Positions 23,873 through 35,033 of a stretch of 64,000 bases of DNA are shown in pieces. Source of the stretch: Onchocerca volvulus. Taxonomy: Eukaryota > Nematoda > Chromadorea > Rhabditida > Onchocercidae. The position numbers and the translations under genes are program-made. The DNA lies in assembly GCA_000499405.2 (NCBI GenBank), contig HG738139.1, forward strand, positions 8,146,616 through 8,210,615, written 5' to 3'. A model generated the notes under the pieces. It was not told the origin of the DNA. It saw only the letters and a program-made list of their open reading frames with translations, and did no database searches. Numbering within the stretch: the first letter of the stretch is position 1; every line of letters begins with the position of its first letter.

Positions 23873-26800
23873 TCAGTCGAGATCCGGTTCAGGGGCCTTG
23901 TTTGGTGGTATATTTGTTGTGGTTTCATCTTTTGTTGTCGTTTCTTTCATCTAAAACATTCAAGAAGTTATCTTGGTTCTACTACGTTTTAGAAATAATA
24001 ATTTGCTAAAAATATATTATACTAATTTGCTAAAAATTTCAGCAAACTTCTCTCTACAACTCCATAGCTCCTGTAAATTCGCAATGATCAAATGACCAAA
24101 ATAAAGTATCTGCAAAAAGGAAAACTGTATAACCTCTGGTTTTCCACTATCCATGCCGAATCCACCAGTAGCATTACCAATTTTGCTGAACAATTTCATC
24201 ACTTTGGGATTTGACATATGTTTTGCGATATTAGCTGGATTATTGATGATATCCATGTAGGCTGCAAGGACACCTTCATCTTGCAACAGATTCATAACCT
24301 CTGAGTCTTGGAAGATTTTTTCGAATCCTTTTGGCATATTAAAACCACTGGAGCCCTCTGCATTACCAGAACGCTGCAAAAATGCTTCATTCCGAATGTA
24401 AAACCTCATTTGAAAACCGAAAACTGCTCAATTTCTACTACTTTTGGTGGTACAAAATATCACTTATCATTATGTTTTGACTATTTTGTTAACAGAGATT
24501 ACAGTTTGTTTGGAATGGACCTTCTTCTCCTCTTGTTCCTCCTTTTTTCGTGCTTCCTGTGCTTGTCTAATCCGTTCTTGACGTGCTTTTAGTTCCTTTT
24601 CTTCTTTGCGTCTCTCTTTGTTCCGATTATGCTCAAGGATTTTCTTGGCCTGAAATTTAGAAATCAAATAAAATACAAATGATATGTAAAAATGACATAT
24701 GAAATACTGGGAAGTGGTGCAAAAAAAAAAATTACTACCGCTCCTGCATCAGGTTCTAGAATTCACGAATCATGGAAAATCTTTTATTCCTATCTGTGAT
24801 TACTCTTTATTATAAACTAGCAAAAGTTTAAATTCTTTCCAATTAATGACATCAGTATTTGGCTACAAGTAATGACTTCATCATAATTCATTGAAAAAAG
24901 ATATATTTCCTAACTTGATACTTTAAAAAACTTAATGCACATATGATTTTCATTGTTTTTTTTTTTTTTTTTCAGTGGAACTTATAAAAATCAAGTTATA
25001 AAATATCTTTGCGACTTTCATATTTAATGCCATATTATATCTTTAACTGAGGGTTTCCTTCTTTAGTGTCCTGAAACATGAATGTGCCTAATGCCCTTTA
25101 AAATATAGTATTTCTATCATTCATTAGGAGGTAATGGATGCATCAAAAGAAAGATAAGGAGTCAAGAATGAAATAAATGGTGAAAATAGCATCACAATGG
25201 GTAATTAAGCGGATGTCAGCTGTTTGAATCGCCACAAATACTCGATAATTGCATTTCTCTTTGTGTGTCTTTCCGTGAACGCTTATCGAGTAGCTCTTAT
25301 TAGTAAACTACATGTCTTCTTACTATACCATCACACAGATTCCGAAATATAAATGAATCAGTAGAAATAAGAGAGTATTTGCTAGGTTTCGATGACCTGC
25401 AATTTGCAAGTAAGATGAATGATGAAAAAAATAAAAAATTGAACTAAAAATCTAATTAATGCTTTTGCTGCAAAAATATCCATTTCATTCCCGTATTCTT
25501 TAATCTACTTCTATGCATTATTATAAGGATACACAAATTTGCAAAATACAACGTGCAAAAAGCTAGAAAGTCAACCTGGCAATTGTGGTTAATGTGGAAA
25601 AAGAGAAATAAAAATGAATTTGAAGACCAGTAGGAAATCAAAAAATGCTCACAGAAATTTTGAGATTCATAAATGAAAATATCTTTAATAAGGATATCTT
25701 CATTTGTGCCTACTATCACATTGATATGCAATTTTTCGCATATCAATTTTTTTGACAGTTTTTTCGAAAGCGGTTCATGGTTCGTGATGGAACTTATTGA
25801 ACTATCGAATACACAGCTATTTCTCGTATTGATGATTTAAATATACATCAGCTACAGAGAATATTATCAATGTATAATTTTTAATAAAATCAAGAAATTT
25901 TAAATTCAACAGTTGTAAATGTAAAACTTCCAAAGTAATTCTTTTTCTGATAAATTTATACACGAATCACAGTGTAGGAGACAGCTGACAGATCGAGTTG
26001 ATGGAGAAATGAAAATAAAAAACTTAGCTTCATTGATATTTTACGAAATAAGAGTGGATGTAAATCAGTAATTCAAGAGAAAACATAACAGAACTGCTGA
26101 AGAAAGTGAAATAGAGAAAACAGAAGCAAGAAGTGGTAGAAGACAACTGCAAAAATAAGAGGCGGCCCGAGCTTTCACTCAACAGCTGAAACTAAATTTC
26201 AAAACAGATATCGAGTGGTGCCACACGGAAGCTTATACGTTTCTTGGAGTTCAGTACGAGGGAATACCATCAAGGAATTTTATCATAAAGCACAAATGAT
26301 ACCGATTCAAGTGATTTATTACATCATCTTTTTAATTGTTTTGTTGCCAATCAATGGAGCTGAGCTCACTCGAAGTACTAAGAACGGTTTGTTTCTTCAC
26401 TTATTACGAGAATACTAGCATAAAATTATGAAGCAGATTTCTATGCATGCATATCGAGAACTTTCAAATATTAAGACATTTCATGAATTGACAGACTGTT
26501 ACGACAAATCATTGAACATCATGAATTTCTACACCATGATGTATTAAGATAAGGTGACTGTGTTTAACTATATCTCAGCCCTTACTATACAATATTTATT
26601 CATTTTTTGAAAATATGAAAATCTCTAGTTTGAATGCATTCATCAAAAGATATAATGAATAAATATGCTGATACTACACATTTGATTTTTTTTTTTCCAG
26701 CAACTCACTATTATTTTAATGAAGCATAAAATCTCATTTCTATTAAGTAACGTTTACTTCAAGTCCTAGAACAAAATTTCTGAGATATCGACGATAACTT

Positions 26801-29800
26801 TGATTTTCAGCTCCTACCGATCTCATTACTATCGGATATTCATGGCAACATGGTACAAGTGATGAATCTCTTCATAAATTTGTTAACCAGTTTGGATTAT
26901 ATTCCCAAAGTAAAATTCTAAATCTTTTTATATAGTGCTAACAACAATGAGAAGCAGATATGATGAGAACAGAAAGCTTCACAAATATGACAATATTAAT
27001 TTAAAAAAAGAATAGTATAGTGCTTTATTTCTCACGAATAGAATTTCCTTATTTCTTTTTCTATGACATATTAATCTGCAAATGTCTCTTTACTCAGTAC
27101 TTTTGTTAATTCGAAACTGCAAAATATAAGTTCAGAAGTTCAGATTTTAAAAGCTAATCAAATGAATCAAAATAAATCATCAATCAAAACAATGCATCAG
27201 CCTGAATCAAAATCTAAATCAGTTTACATTGAATGACAAAAGAGAAAGCAAAAAGACTTTCAAAAACTTCTAACAAATTTAGAGGATGAGAGTCAAATAT
27301 TTCGGATCATGACGTACCAACTGGAAAAATGGAAAGATCTACTGAAAAGTTACACCGATGTAGATACGGAATTGATATTTTGGTCACAACAACAAACAAT
27401 AATAAGTATTCATAAAACATGTGAGGAAATGAACTTTTCGGAATTCGCACTGCTTTATCACATTGTTAATACGACAAGCAACAACCTACTTATTATTGAT
27501 TTTGGTAAAATTTCTTCCATTCTGTTTTCCTCACATCAAAAAAGTCAACTAAAAAATCAATTCCTTAATTTCGAATGAAGAATTCTACCTATTCGTGCAC
27601 TGCATTGCCAGATAGACTTTCTCATAAATCTGGCTAAAAACTAATTATTCTTCCCTATTCCATTATCCATCCCTTCCTTGCAGTCGCATTACACTTATTT
27701 GTTTTCTGAGAAAAATTTTAAAGTCTTGGCAAATATTCTTCATATTCTTTCCAAATATGATATAAACTAAGCAAAACTGTCTTTTGCCAAACTTAAAAAT
27801 TCTGAATTTTACTTTTCAGGCAGTGAATCAAGCGACCGAATTAGCATTCTGGTACGAATCGCGACTAAATGCAGCATCTGTGCTCAAACGGCTGGGAAAG
27901 TTTCTCCTACCATTTACTTTTGCAGTAAAGTAGTCAGCAACAAATGGATAAACAAACTAGAAAGAACATGTCAGAAAGAACATGCTGCAATGCTGTCATT
28001 ACCCAGCGACTTAGAACTTGAAAATACCATCTATTCTTGGATGCCTCAAATTTTCGCATCCGCTACTGAGCACAAATATCATAATCGGTTTTCTCAAAGC
28101 ATACAGCAATTACGAACAACAAACAAAGTATATCGAGATTCACGAAGTCAACACCTATTCACCAGACACCGAAGGAAAAATCGTGTTAATGCCAGAAGAT
28201 ATAAACTTTTAAAGCTTCAGCGAAAACTGAAAACCAAGCAAAAGATCCGAAAAAAAGCGTCTGATGTTTTGGAAGTACCGATTCAACAACGAAAATTACT
28301 TTGTAAATACCGAAAATCGTGCTATGAAACGGGCATTATCCCGAATACGTGGAATATATACGACATACTACCAATATTTATGGGACCGTATGAAGCACAG
28401 AATAATTTCTCTGAAAAAGAAAGCATGACTGAAATGCATATAAAAAATGAAAATGAAGAGAAAGAAGAGATTAATGAAATGGATCTGAAACTTCTTTGTC
28501 GCTATCGTAAATCATGCTATAGAGAACTGGGTGCTGAGATCGAGAGGGATGCTCTGAAAGTTCAGGCAGGATTATCAACTAAAGAATTTGCCAGCATGGC
28601 ACTGGCAAAAGTAGAAGAAAAAGAAACAGTTGCGGAACTTGTTCCGAAGAAAGTGATTACTGATAAGAATCTCAATAAAACTGGAGAAAAAATGAAACGT
28701 TTGATATGCAAATATCGGAAATCTTGTTATGATAGTGGTATTCGTCCGGAAATCGATATCCAATTTGGCAACTTATTCCAAAAAATGCACTATTTCTTCA
28801 GTCACGAAACGGACAAGCAGAAAATTATTCATAAGGAATTTAACAGTTTTAGTGATGATGAAAAGAGAATTTATTGTAAGTATCGAAAATCCTGCTACAT
28901 TACTGGTCAAAAACCTGTTATAAATCATGGCCAAAATTTTAAGTATATGCATATTGTTAAAAAGCAAAAAGAAGTGATCCCTTTAGAGATACGTTGCAAA
29001 TACCGGAAATCGTGCTATGAAACTGGAATTTTGCCTGATTTGAAGAAAAAAGTTGCTGAAAAAGAAACATCGCCAATAGTACCAAAGCAAACAGTTATAT
29101 CGTTGCAGAACTTGAAAATATTCTGTAAGTACAGGAAAAGCTGTTATAAACGGAAAGCTGAAGAGGAACAGAGTTTAAATGTTGGACTAATCGATGAAGC
29201 TAAAACACTTGACAATGAAGAAACAGCAGGAAAAAAAGAGGATGAGAAACGAAAAAAGAAAATTATCAAATCATTCCAAAAAAAACCCGCACTCAAATCT
29301 GAAAAAATTGAGGAATCAAATGCACTCGGAAAAACGGAACGTGCTTTCGAAACAAAGCCTATAAAGGAAAGTAATGATAAAAAATCGATCAAAAAGTCCA
29401 AAGTTTCTACTCCTGGAAAGGAAAAAAGGATGAAGGCAACAGAAGAAAATGAGGAGTTTAAAGAAACTATATATAAACCTAAGAGAAAAAAAATTAAAGA
29501 ACCACTTGAAGAAACACGCACAGGGCCAGCAAAGAAAGTTCAGAAGACCATCTTACCAACGACAATTAAGAAACAACCTGTAATGGAGAAGAAAGTTCCG
29601 GAACATGCCGAATCTAAAAAACAGAGACTGAAAGTTGAAAAAATAGCGAAGGAAATCAAAAATGAGCGAATCAAAGACCAAGAAATTACAAACGTAAAAG
29701 AAATTTTGGTAACAGAAGAAAAAGATTTTGAAAAAGAATCATTACCAACAGCGGTATCTATCAAGACAGTACAGTCAGTATCCTTGCCAGATAAAAATAC

Positions 29801-32791
29801 AACACCTCCTAAAGAAGTGAACATCTACGACGAGAACTTAAGTCCATTAACTCTCAAACTTTTATGCAAGTACCGTAAATCATGTTACGAAAATGGTAAA
29901 CTGCCACCAATCCAAGTCTCAAAGATACAAGATTTCCAAGAAAAGAAAGAGGACCACAAACCGCTTGAACTACGATGCAAATACCGAAAATCGTGTTATG
30001 AAACGGGCAAGTTACCGGAAAATCTTCATGAAAACTTGAAGATAATGCATTCGACCAAAAAAAAGGAAGAACATATCCCACTCACGTTAAAATGTAAGTA
30101 TCGAAAATCATGTTATGAAACCGGAAAACTGCCACTAATTGAAAAAAGCATATTTCGGTTTCCAACAGTCCAAATTCTTAATGAACAGAAAGAAAAACAA
30201 TTTGTCGAAAAGGAAGTAAATAGAAAACTACGCTGCAAATATCGAAAATCATGCTATGTATCCGGTATACTTCCGCCATATTTAAATCATACGGTATATG
30301 TACTCGATACCTCCATCAAACAGGACGAGACTCCACAGTTAAAATGCAAATACCGCAAATCGTGTTATGAAAGTATGGGGTTAGACATACAATTAAACAA
30401 AGACCGTAAAAAGGAAGAGCAGAAAAAAGTGCAGGAAGGAATAGTAAAACCGCCATACCGAAGAGAATCAATTATTAAACACAAAGAGAAAGAACAAAAA
30501 GATGAAGTACTTGAAGAAGTTACAGATGAGAAAAGTAAGCGAAATCGCAAAAAGAAAAGTAAAGAGCTTAAATTGGAGGCTAAAGAACAAGAGTACATGC
30601 AGATAGGACCGCTCGAATCACAATCACGAACAGTAACCAAACCACGACTTCTAAATAGTTCAGAAAAACTTAAATGCAAATATCGCCTAAAATGCTACGA
30701 TGGTATGCCGCACCAGATTACTGAAGAGAAACGACAATTAAATATTAAAGATTTTCGGCGTGCAAATGGCGTCATTTGCAGCATCTATTATATATCATGT
30801 CGTAAACAGGCTGGTTTGCCTATTATTGAACGTGCGCCAATAGGGCCGAATGGGCGACGTCTTTGTCGGAAGAAGAAAAAAGAAGAAATTGCTAATTAGA
30901 TATAAATAGAAACTCATGTTATTCATGCACTTATTTTTTATCAAATTTCCTATATTTTTTAAGGGTCTTTGTTTTCTTTTTGCAAGCACATTATTTAATA
31001 TTAATAATGCATTTCATTATTAGAAATACTCTTATCTACATGCTATGGTTACGATGTAGGACAGTAAGATCAGATTTAATGCGAAAAAAAAAAAGAAAAA
31101 AAAAAAAGCTGAGCAAGAAAGACTATTCTTCGTGTTACTATCAAGACAAATCATTGTGTAGCATATCTCGTAATATTGATGCTACTGTAAACCGAAAACT
31201 ATATGTGCAAAGCTATCTGAAATAGATGTAAATATATAAGATAAAACCATTTATTTGATTCATTCTCCCATTAGATATTTGATTGTCTCACAACTGGTTA
31301 TCATATGGTCGAAATCAATGTGGAAGTAAGGTATTCAGGTCTCAAATCTAATCGTGCAAATCTGAAGCTATGTATTCAGTATACAGAAAGTTTGAAGAAT
31401 TTACGTTTGATTCGACTTCTTTAAGCCAAATATTGGCATCATCATCATAATCCAATTTACAAGCCATAGCTAGGTCACGATGAGCCTCCACGAAATTGCC
31501 AAGTAATCTGCAAATACAATGACTCAGTGCAATGCATAAAGAAGACAAAATGATATCTAGAACATGGTAGGTTGAGATATGGATAGAACCTGTGTGCTCG
31601 TCCACGGAATTTATAGCTTTGTGCTGAGTCTGCATTTAATGAAATTGCTTTATCACAATCGCGAATCGCACTATTTGGCTTGTTCAATTTCAAAAGCGCG
31701 CTGCAAAATCTCATTGAAATAGCATCATTCCTCTCAAAAATTGAAAAAGAAATTTTTCTTTTTCATCATAAACTACAGCAAAACGGTTAGTTACTTTGCC
31801 CTCTTCGCGTGCAAAACAGCTAGTCCTGGGTTCAGTTCAATGGCATTAGTAAAATGCACCACAGCTTTCTCAAAATTTCCTGAAAAAATTTATTTGCATT
31901 CAAAAAAGAAAGTTCTAAAACAGAAACTAAACCGAATCAAAAGTATCTGGCCTACACAAAGTCCATTTTTTAATGATTTTTCCTCCTCATATTTAACTCG
32001 TTGCCTTAAATATGAAATGAAATTTTAAAAAGCACATTTCAGAGGAATTCGGACAGGAGTATTGAGCATACTAAAATTTAATCCTAAAGATTACCTTCAT
32101 TAAATGCATTTACAGCAAGTATCCGTTGTTCAGCTGCCTTTTCCATATCCTCTTCAGTTATCTGCAGTTCAGAATTTTAAAGGAAATTTCAAATCGAATG
32201 TTATGTGACTAAAAAATTCTACAATTCAATAATCAAAAATATGCAAGATTATGACCTCTTTAGTATTATCACCCATTGGAAGCGGTTCGTCCTCTTCGCC
32301 CTTTATTACGCCCGACATGTCCAATTCTAGCTCCTCTTCTTGCTCTACTTCTTCTTCGTTTACTGGCAATTCCTCATTCTGATTAGCTGATCCGGATAAA
32401 TTCGTTCCACTTGGTTCTGTTGATTTTTTTGATGGAGGTGGGAGTTTTGCACCAAGACTGCAAACAATACATTTTAACACACACTTTTCTAATAGATTAA
32501 TAAATCTATCGAAACTAATAAATTCGTTGAAGTGATTCTACAAATTAAAAATTTTAAAATTAAGGACGATGCAATTCAAACTCCTTGACTTCTCATTTTA
32601 TAATGTACAATGTACCAGAGCGATAAACGTCATATTAAGCGAAAGAGTTCTCTAAAATAGTACAAGACAACTTGGTAAGATAACCTTTCAAGATAATCCT
32701 TGTAGAATTCGAATCTTGGCTCATGCAAAATTGCTGGATTGTATTTGCAAATATTGACGAACTGACGCAACAGTTCAACTTGAGCATCCAT
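23873..32791 (-). CDS. hip-1: Hsc70-interacting protein Hip/ST13
   Basis: Nine minus-strand exons (32791-32685, 32457-32256, 32161-32095, 31879-31795, 31700-31590, 31507-31405, 24649-24521, 24373-24134, 23950-23873) give about 373 residues; human Hip is 369. In order: an N-terminal dimerisation helix, a proline and acidic linker, three TPR repeats (about 110-215, with [20 protein letters not shown]), a highly charged helix (226-268), the STI1/DP domain (269-348, [17 protein letters not shown]), and a 25-residue Thr/Pro tail ending EPDLD. Family knowledge: Hip stabilises ADP-bound Hsc70 in the cytosol and acts with Hop in client transfer. The GGMP repeats of mammalian Hip are absent. The donor of exon 7 is uncertain (24521 or about 24502). 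Intron 6 is 6.75 kb and contains a whole opposite-strand gene. Confidence 0.93.
26296..30899 (+). CDS. predicted secreted CX5C-repeat protein, nested in Hip intron
   Basis: Four exons (26296-26386, 26811-26909, 27283-27504, 27820-30899), all joined in phase 1, give 1,163 residues. The N-terminus [22 protein letters not shown] is a clear signal peptide; the first 22 residues are hydrophobic and end in a small residue. A mostly helical region with a few cysteines extends to about residue 290 and ends in a very basic stretch. From residue 299 to 1097 there are twelve copies of C-K-Y-R-K-S-C-Y, most followed by E-T-G-x-L-P. A degenerate CX6C version lies at 1124. Residues 581-819 are Lys/Glu-rich without repeats. 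Copies start at 28302, 28497, 28707, 28875, 28995, 29124, 29865, 29976, 30093, 30234, 30345 and 30675. I do not recognise the family. Secretion, and pairing of the two cysteines, are inferences. Another Met at 26215 is in frame, but the signal peptide favours 26296. Confidence 0.85.
28302..30803 (+). repeat. twelve dispersed [14 protein letters not shown] repeats plus one degenerate
   Basis: Eight-codon units recur at intervals of 102-741 bp within one exon. Ten are identical in protein sequence, one has C-R-Y and one ends R-L-K-C-Y. Codons differ widely: Cys uses TGT and TGC; Ser uses TCG, TCA, TCT, TCC and AGC; Arg uses CGA, CGG, CGT, CGC and AGG. The repeat is therefore conserved as protein rather than as DNA. 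Confidence 0.95.
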
Positions 32792-33269
32792 TTGTTCTTG
32801 TTTGATTCACTATATTTCTTCTGCAAACAAGACAGTTTACTGAATGATATCAAAATAAAAATTCGTCTCATTCAATTCATATTTATCATTCGTAATTGAC
32901 TTGAACATTAATTGAACTTAATCGAACATTCTTCCTTCAATTATTCTCATAGCGTCGTTAAGACAAATACAAATACATGCCGTGTACATACAATAAATAA
33001 CCAAAACCATTCGACAACAAGCCGCTAACAACCAAGGAAATAAGAATTCTTGACCTATGTAAAATCCGAAATGTCAATTTCCCATGAAATACACGTACCA
33101 CATCACAAACAACGGCCAACCACGAAATACCTGTTTCATAAGGCAGATCAGGGGCGGGAGGATGGGAAAAATAGTGATGATGCAAGGTTAACCCGAGACG
33201 GCAGAGAGGTCATCTTGTTGTTTGCGGCAACTTGCGACTAAAGCAAACTGACCTTTTTATTTTTTAGGA
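32792..33269. promoter_or_regulatory. divergent promoter region between Hip and UQCR11
   Basis: A 478-bp head-to-head spacer. On the minus strand a ttgtttgcag acceptor lies 30-odd bases upstream of the Hip ATG, a candidate leader trans-splice or 5' UTR site. On the plus strand tttttag precedes the UQCR11 ATG by two bases. Confidence 0.55.
33254..33269 (+). promoter_or_regulatory. candidate spliced-leader acceptor before UQCR11
   Basis: A pyrimidine-rich run ends in tttttag at 33267, and the ATG follows after two bases (ga). No upstream donor or exon is evident, which is the usual picture for SL trans-splicing in nematodes. Confidence 0.6.
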
Positions 33270-33783
33270 ATGGATTATGTTAATTACAAACGCTTCTTCA
33301 GAAATGCTGTAAAAAATAAAACGTAGTAAGTTATTTCTTTATATTATTAACAGAGGGCATTGCGCACTAATTATAAGATAGTACACGTGAACGTTTCCCA
33401 TAGACTGATGCATTCAGCCTGGAACAGCTTTCTTTAGCAAATGATAAATATCGAGGTTAATATCATCATTTATATACTGGATATTGATCAGCGCATATTG
33501 ACTTATACCCGTTCAGATCTTTTTAGTCGTGAGATCAGAGGATGAAGGCCTCATTAGGAATATCATTTCTTCGTTAACACAGCCATACGGGAAATCAGAA
33601 CTGGATTTGGTGGTTTTTTTTTTTTTTTTTAGCTTACCAACATACTGTGCTTTTGGCGTAGGAGCAGTGCTTGCGTTAATCTACATGACCAATTGGGAAA
33701 CGGTTGGACGTCGTATACCTGTCTGGAAATATCACTTCGAACCAATAGCTGTCGAGAATAGTAATGCCACGGGTGATACTTGA
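33270..33783 (+). CDS. ucr-11: cytochrome bc1 subunit UQCR11 (complex III subunit 10)
   Basis: Two exons (33270-33325 and 33633-33783, phase 2) encode 68 residues. The protein starts MDYVNYKRFFRNAVKN, continues with LPTYCAFGVGAVLALIYMTNWETVG as the single membrane helix, and ends with VPVWKY-like IPVWKY and a polar tail. The pattern matches UQCR11 (K-N, then P-T-x-Y-x-x-G-A-V-G-A-V, then T-D-W-R), a small inner-membrane subunit near the Rieske protein. The family is short and poorly conserved, so this rests on a compact motif. Two possible donors differ by one codon; TA|GTAAGT was chosen as the stronger. Confidence 0.7.
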
Positions 33784-35033
33784 TTTATGTAGCCACTTCT
33801 ACTTCTGATCTTACAGTGTCACTAATATTAGTGTACTAGGTAACTCCTCTTATACATTAATTTCTGCGGAATGTTAGGATAAATTTTTTCTTTGCTTTTG
33901 TCAACTGCCAAAGTCTTTTATTATTGCTTTAATGAGTTATTTCTCATTATATCCGAGAGAATTCGGAGTCTTTTTTGTGATAAAATTATCAGTTATAGTT
34001 TCGAGAAACTGAATTTTGTAAAATTAACCTGAAAAATTAGGACTCAGTATTGTTTCGCGGACGGATTTTGATGTAATACGACTTTTTTGCATGTTGAAAT
34101 TATCTTTGGCAGATATAAAAAAGGTTTCATCTTTCACATTTATTGTAAACGATGTAGATTTATTTAAGATAACTTTGCACTATTCACAATGATGACTAAT
34201 TTTTCATATTTTTTATGAATTCAGTGAAATATGCTATCGATGATGCTTCATAATCCAAAGTAGCTGGTATTTATCTGATTTGTCAGACTAAGTAAATGCT
34301 TTTTCCAAGTTCAGTAATATGCAATTATAAAATAAAAACTTTATATTTTATATATTATCTATATAATAAGAATGTAAATGTTTGTTATGGTTTTTGACAC
34401 AATGCTTGAAATTCTTCATCGATTGATTGAAAATTTGAAACAACGTTGCATCCGATTAGGCGCGTGTTTTTATATAAATATATCTATTTTTTTTATCTAT
34501 CATACGTGTAACAGGTAAAAGTTTATTAGTTCAGAAGTTTGTATTAATTAATTAATTAATTAGAAAAGACATTTCTATTGATATAGACTACCTAGACGAC
34601 CACGCGCAAAATCTCGCATCTTCGTCTTCACCTACTAAAATCTAATGCCATTATGTTACTGGCATTAATTCGGTTCACCATCAATCAATTCATCTGGTGT
34701 TAAACTATTCTTTATCGATCATAGAATCATTCGATCTCAAAATAATATAAGAAGTAAAACAAAAGATTTCACATTTACTGATTACTGAAAATAAGGAAAC
34801 TTAAAGCTGATTCATGCAACAGTTGTCATTTTATACTGATAAGAAAACAACAATTGAAAGATATTGGCTGAAATATTCTACAATTTAAATCATTTTTTGG
34901 GTTATCTAAATGAAAATTATTAAATATATTCCAATAATTTGAAAGTAGTAATATTGAGTCATAAAAGTAAACCATTTCGGAGAATATTGAAGCGGTTTTA
35001 TAAACAAATTTATGAGCAATATCAATGAATATA
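33784..35033. other. convergent intergenic region
   Basis: This separates the 3' ends of UQCR11 and the MIG-18-like gene. It holds a short TTAA run (taattaattaattaatta near 34543-34561). No gene is seen. Confidence 0.45.

Larger units (their letters stand above)
24650..31404 (-). other. giant Hip intron hosting a nested gene
   Basis: The flanking exons end at 31405 and start again at 24649, both in phase 0, with donor AAC|GTAAAT and acceptor TTTCAG|GCC on the minus strand. The 6,755-bp interval is about ten times larger than the other introns nearby. It contains the full plus-strand gene at 26296-30899. Confidence 0.85.

Noticed and set aside
29144..29521. Long minus-strand open frame antisense to the CX5C-repeat exon (also 29540-29824 and 30365-30679)
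   Set aside because: These are shadows of a Lys/Glu-rich coding exon: AAA and GAA codons read as TTT and TTC on the other strand and avoid stops.
34543..34561. TTAA-rich run as a transposon insertion site
   Set aside because: It is only a short simple repeat with no flanking inverted repeats.
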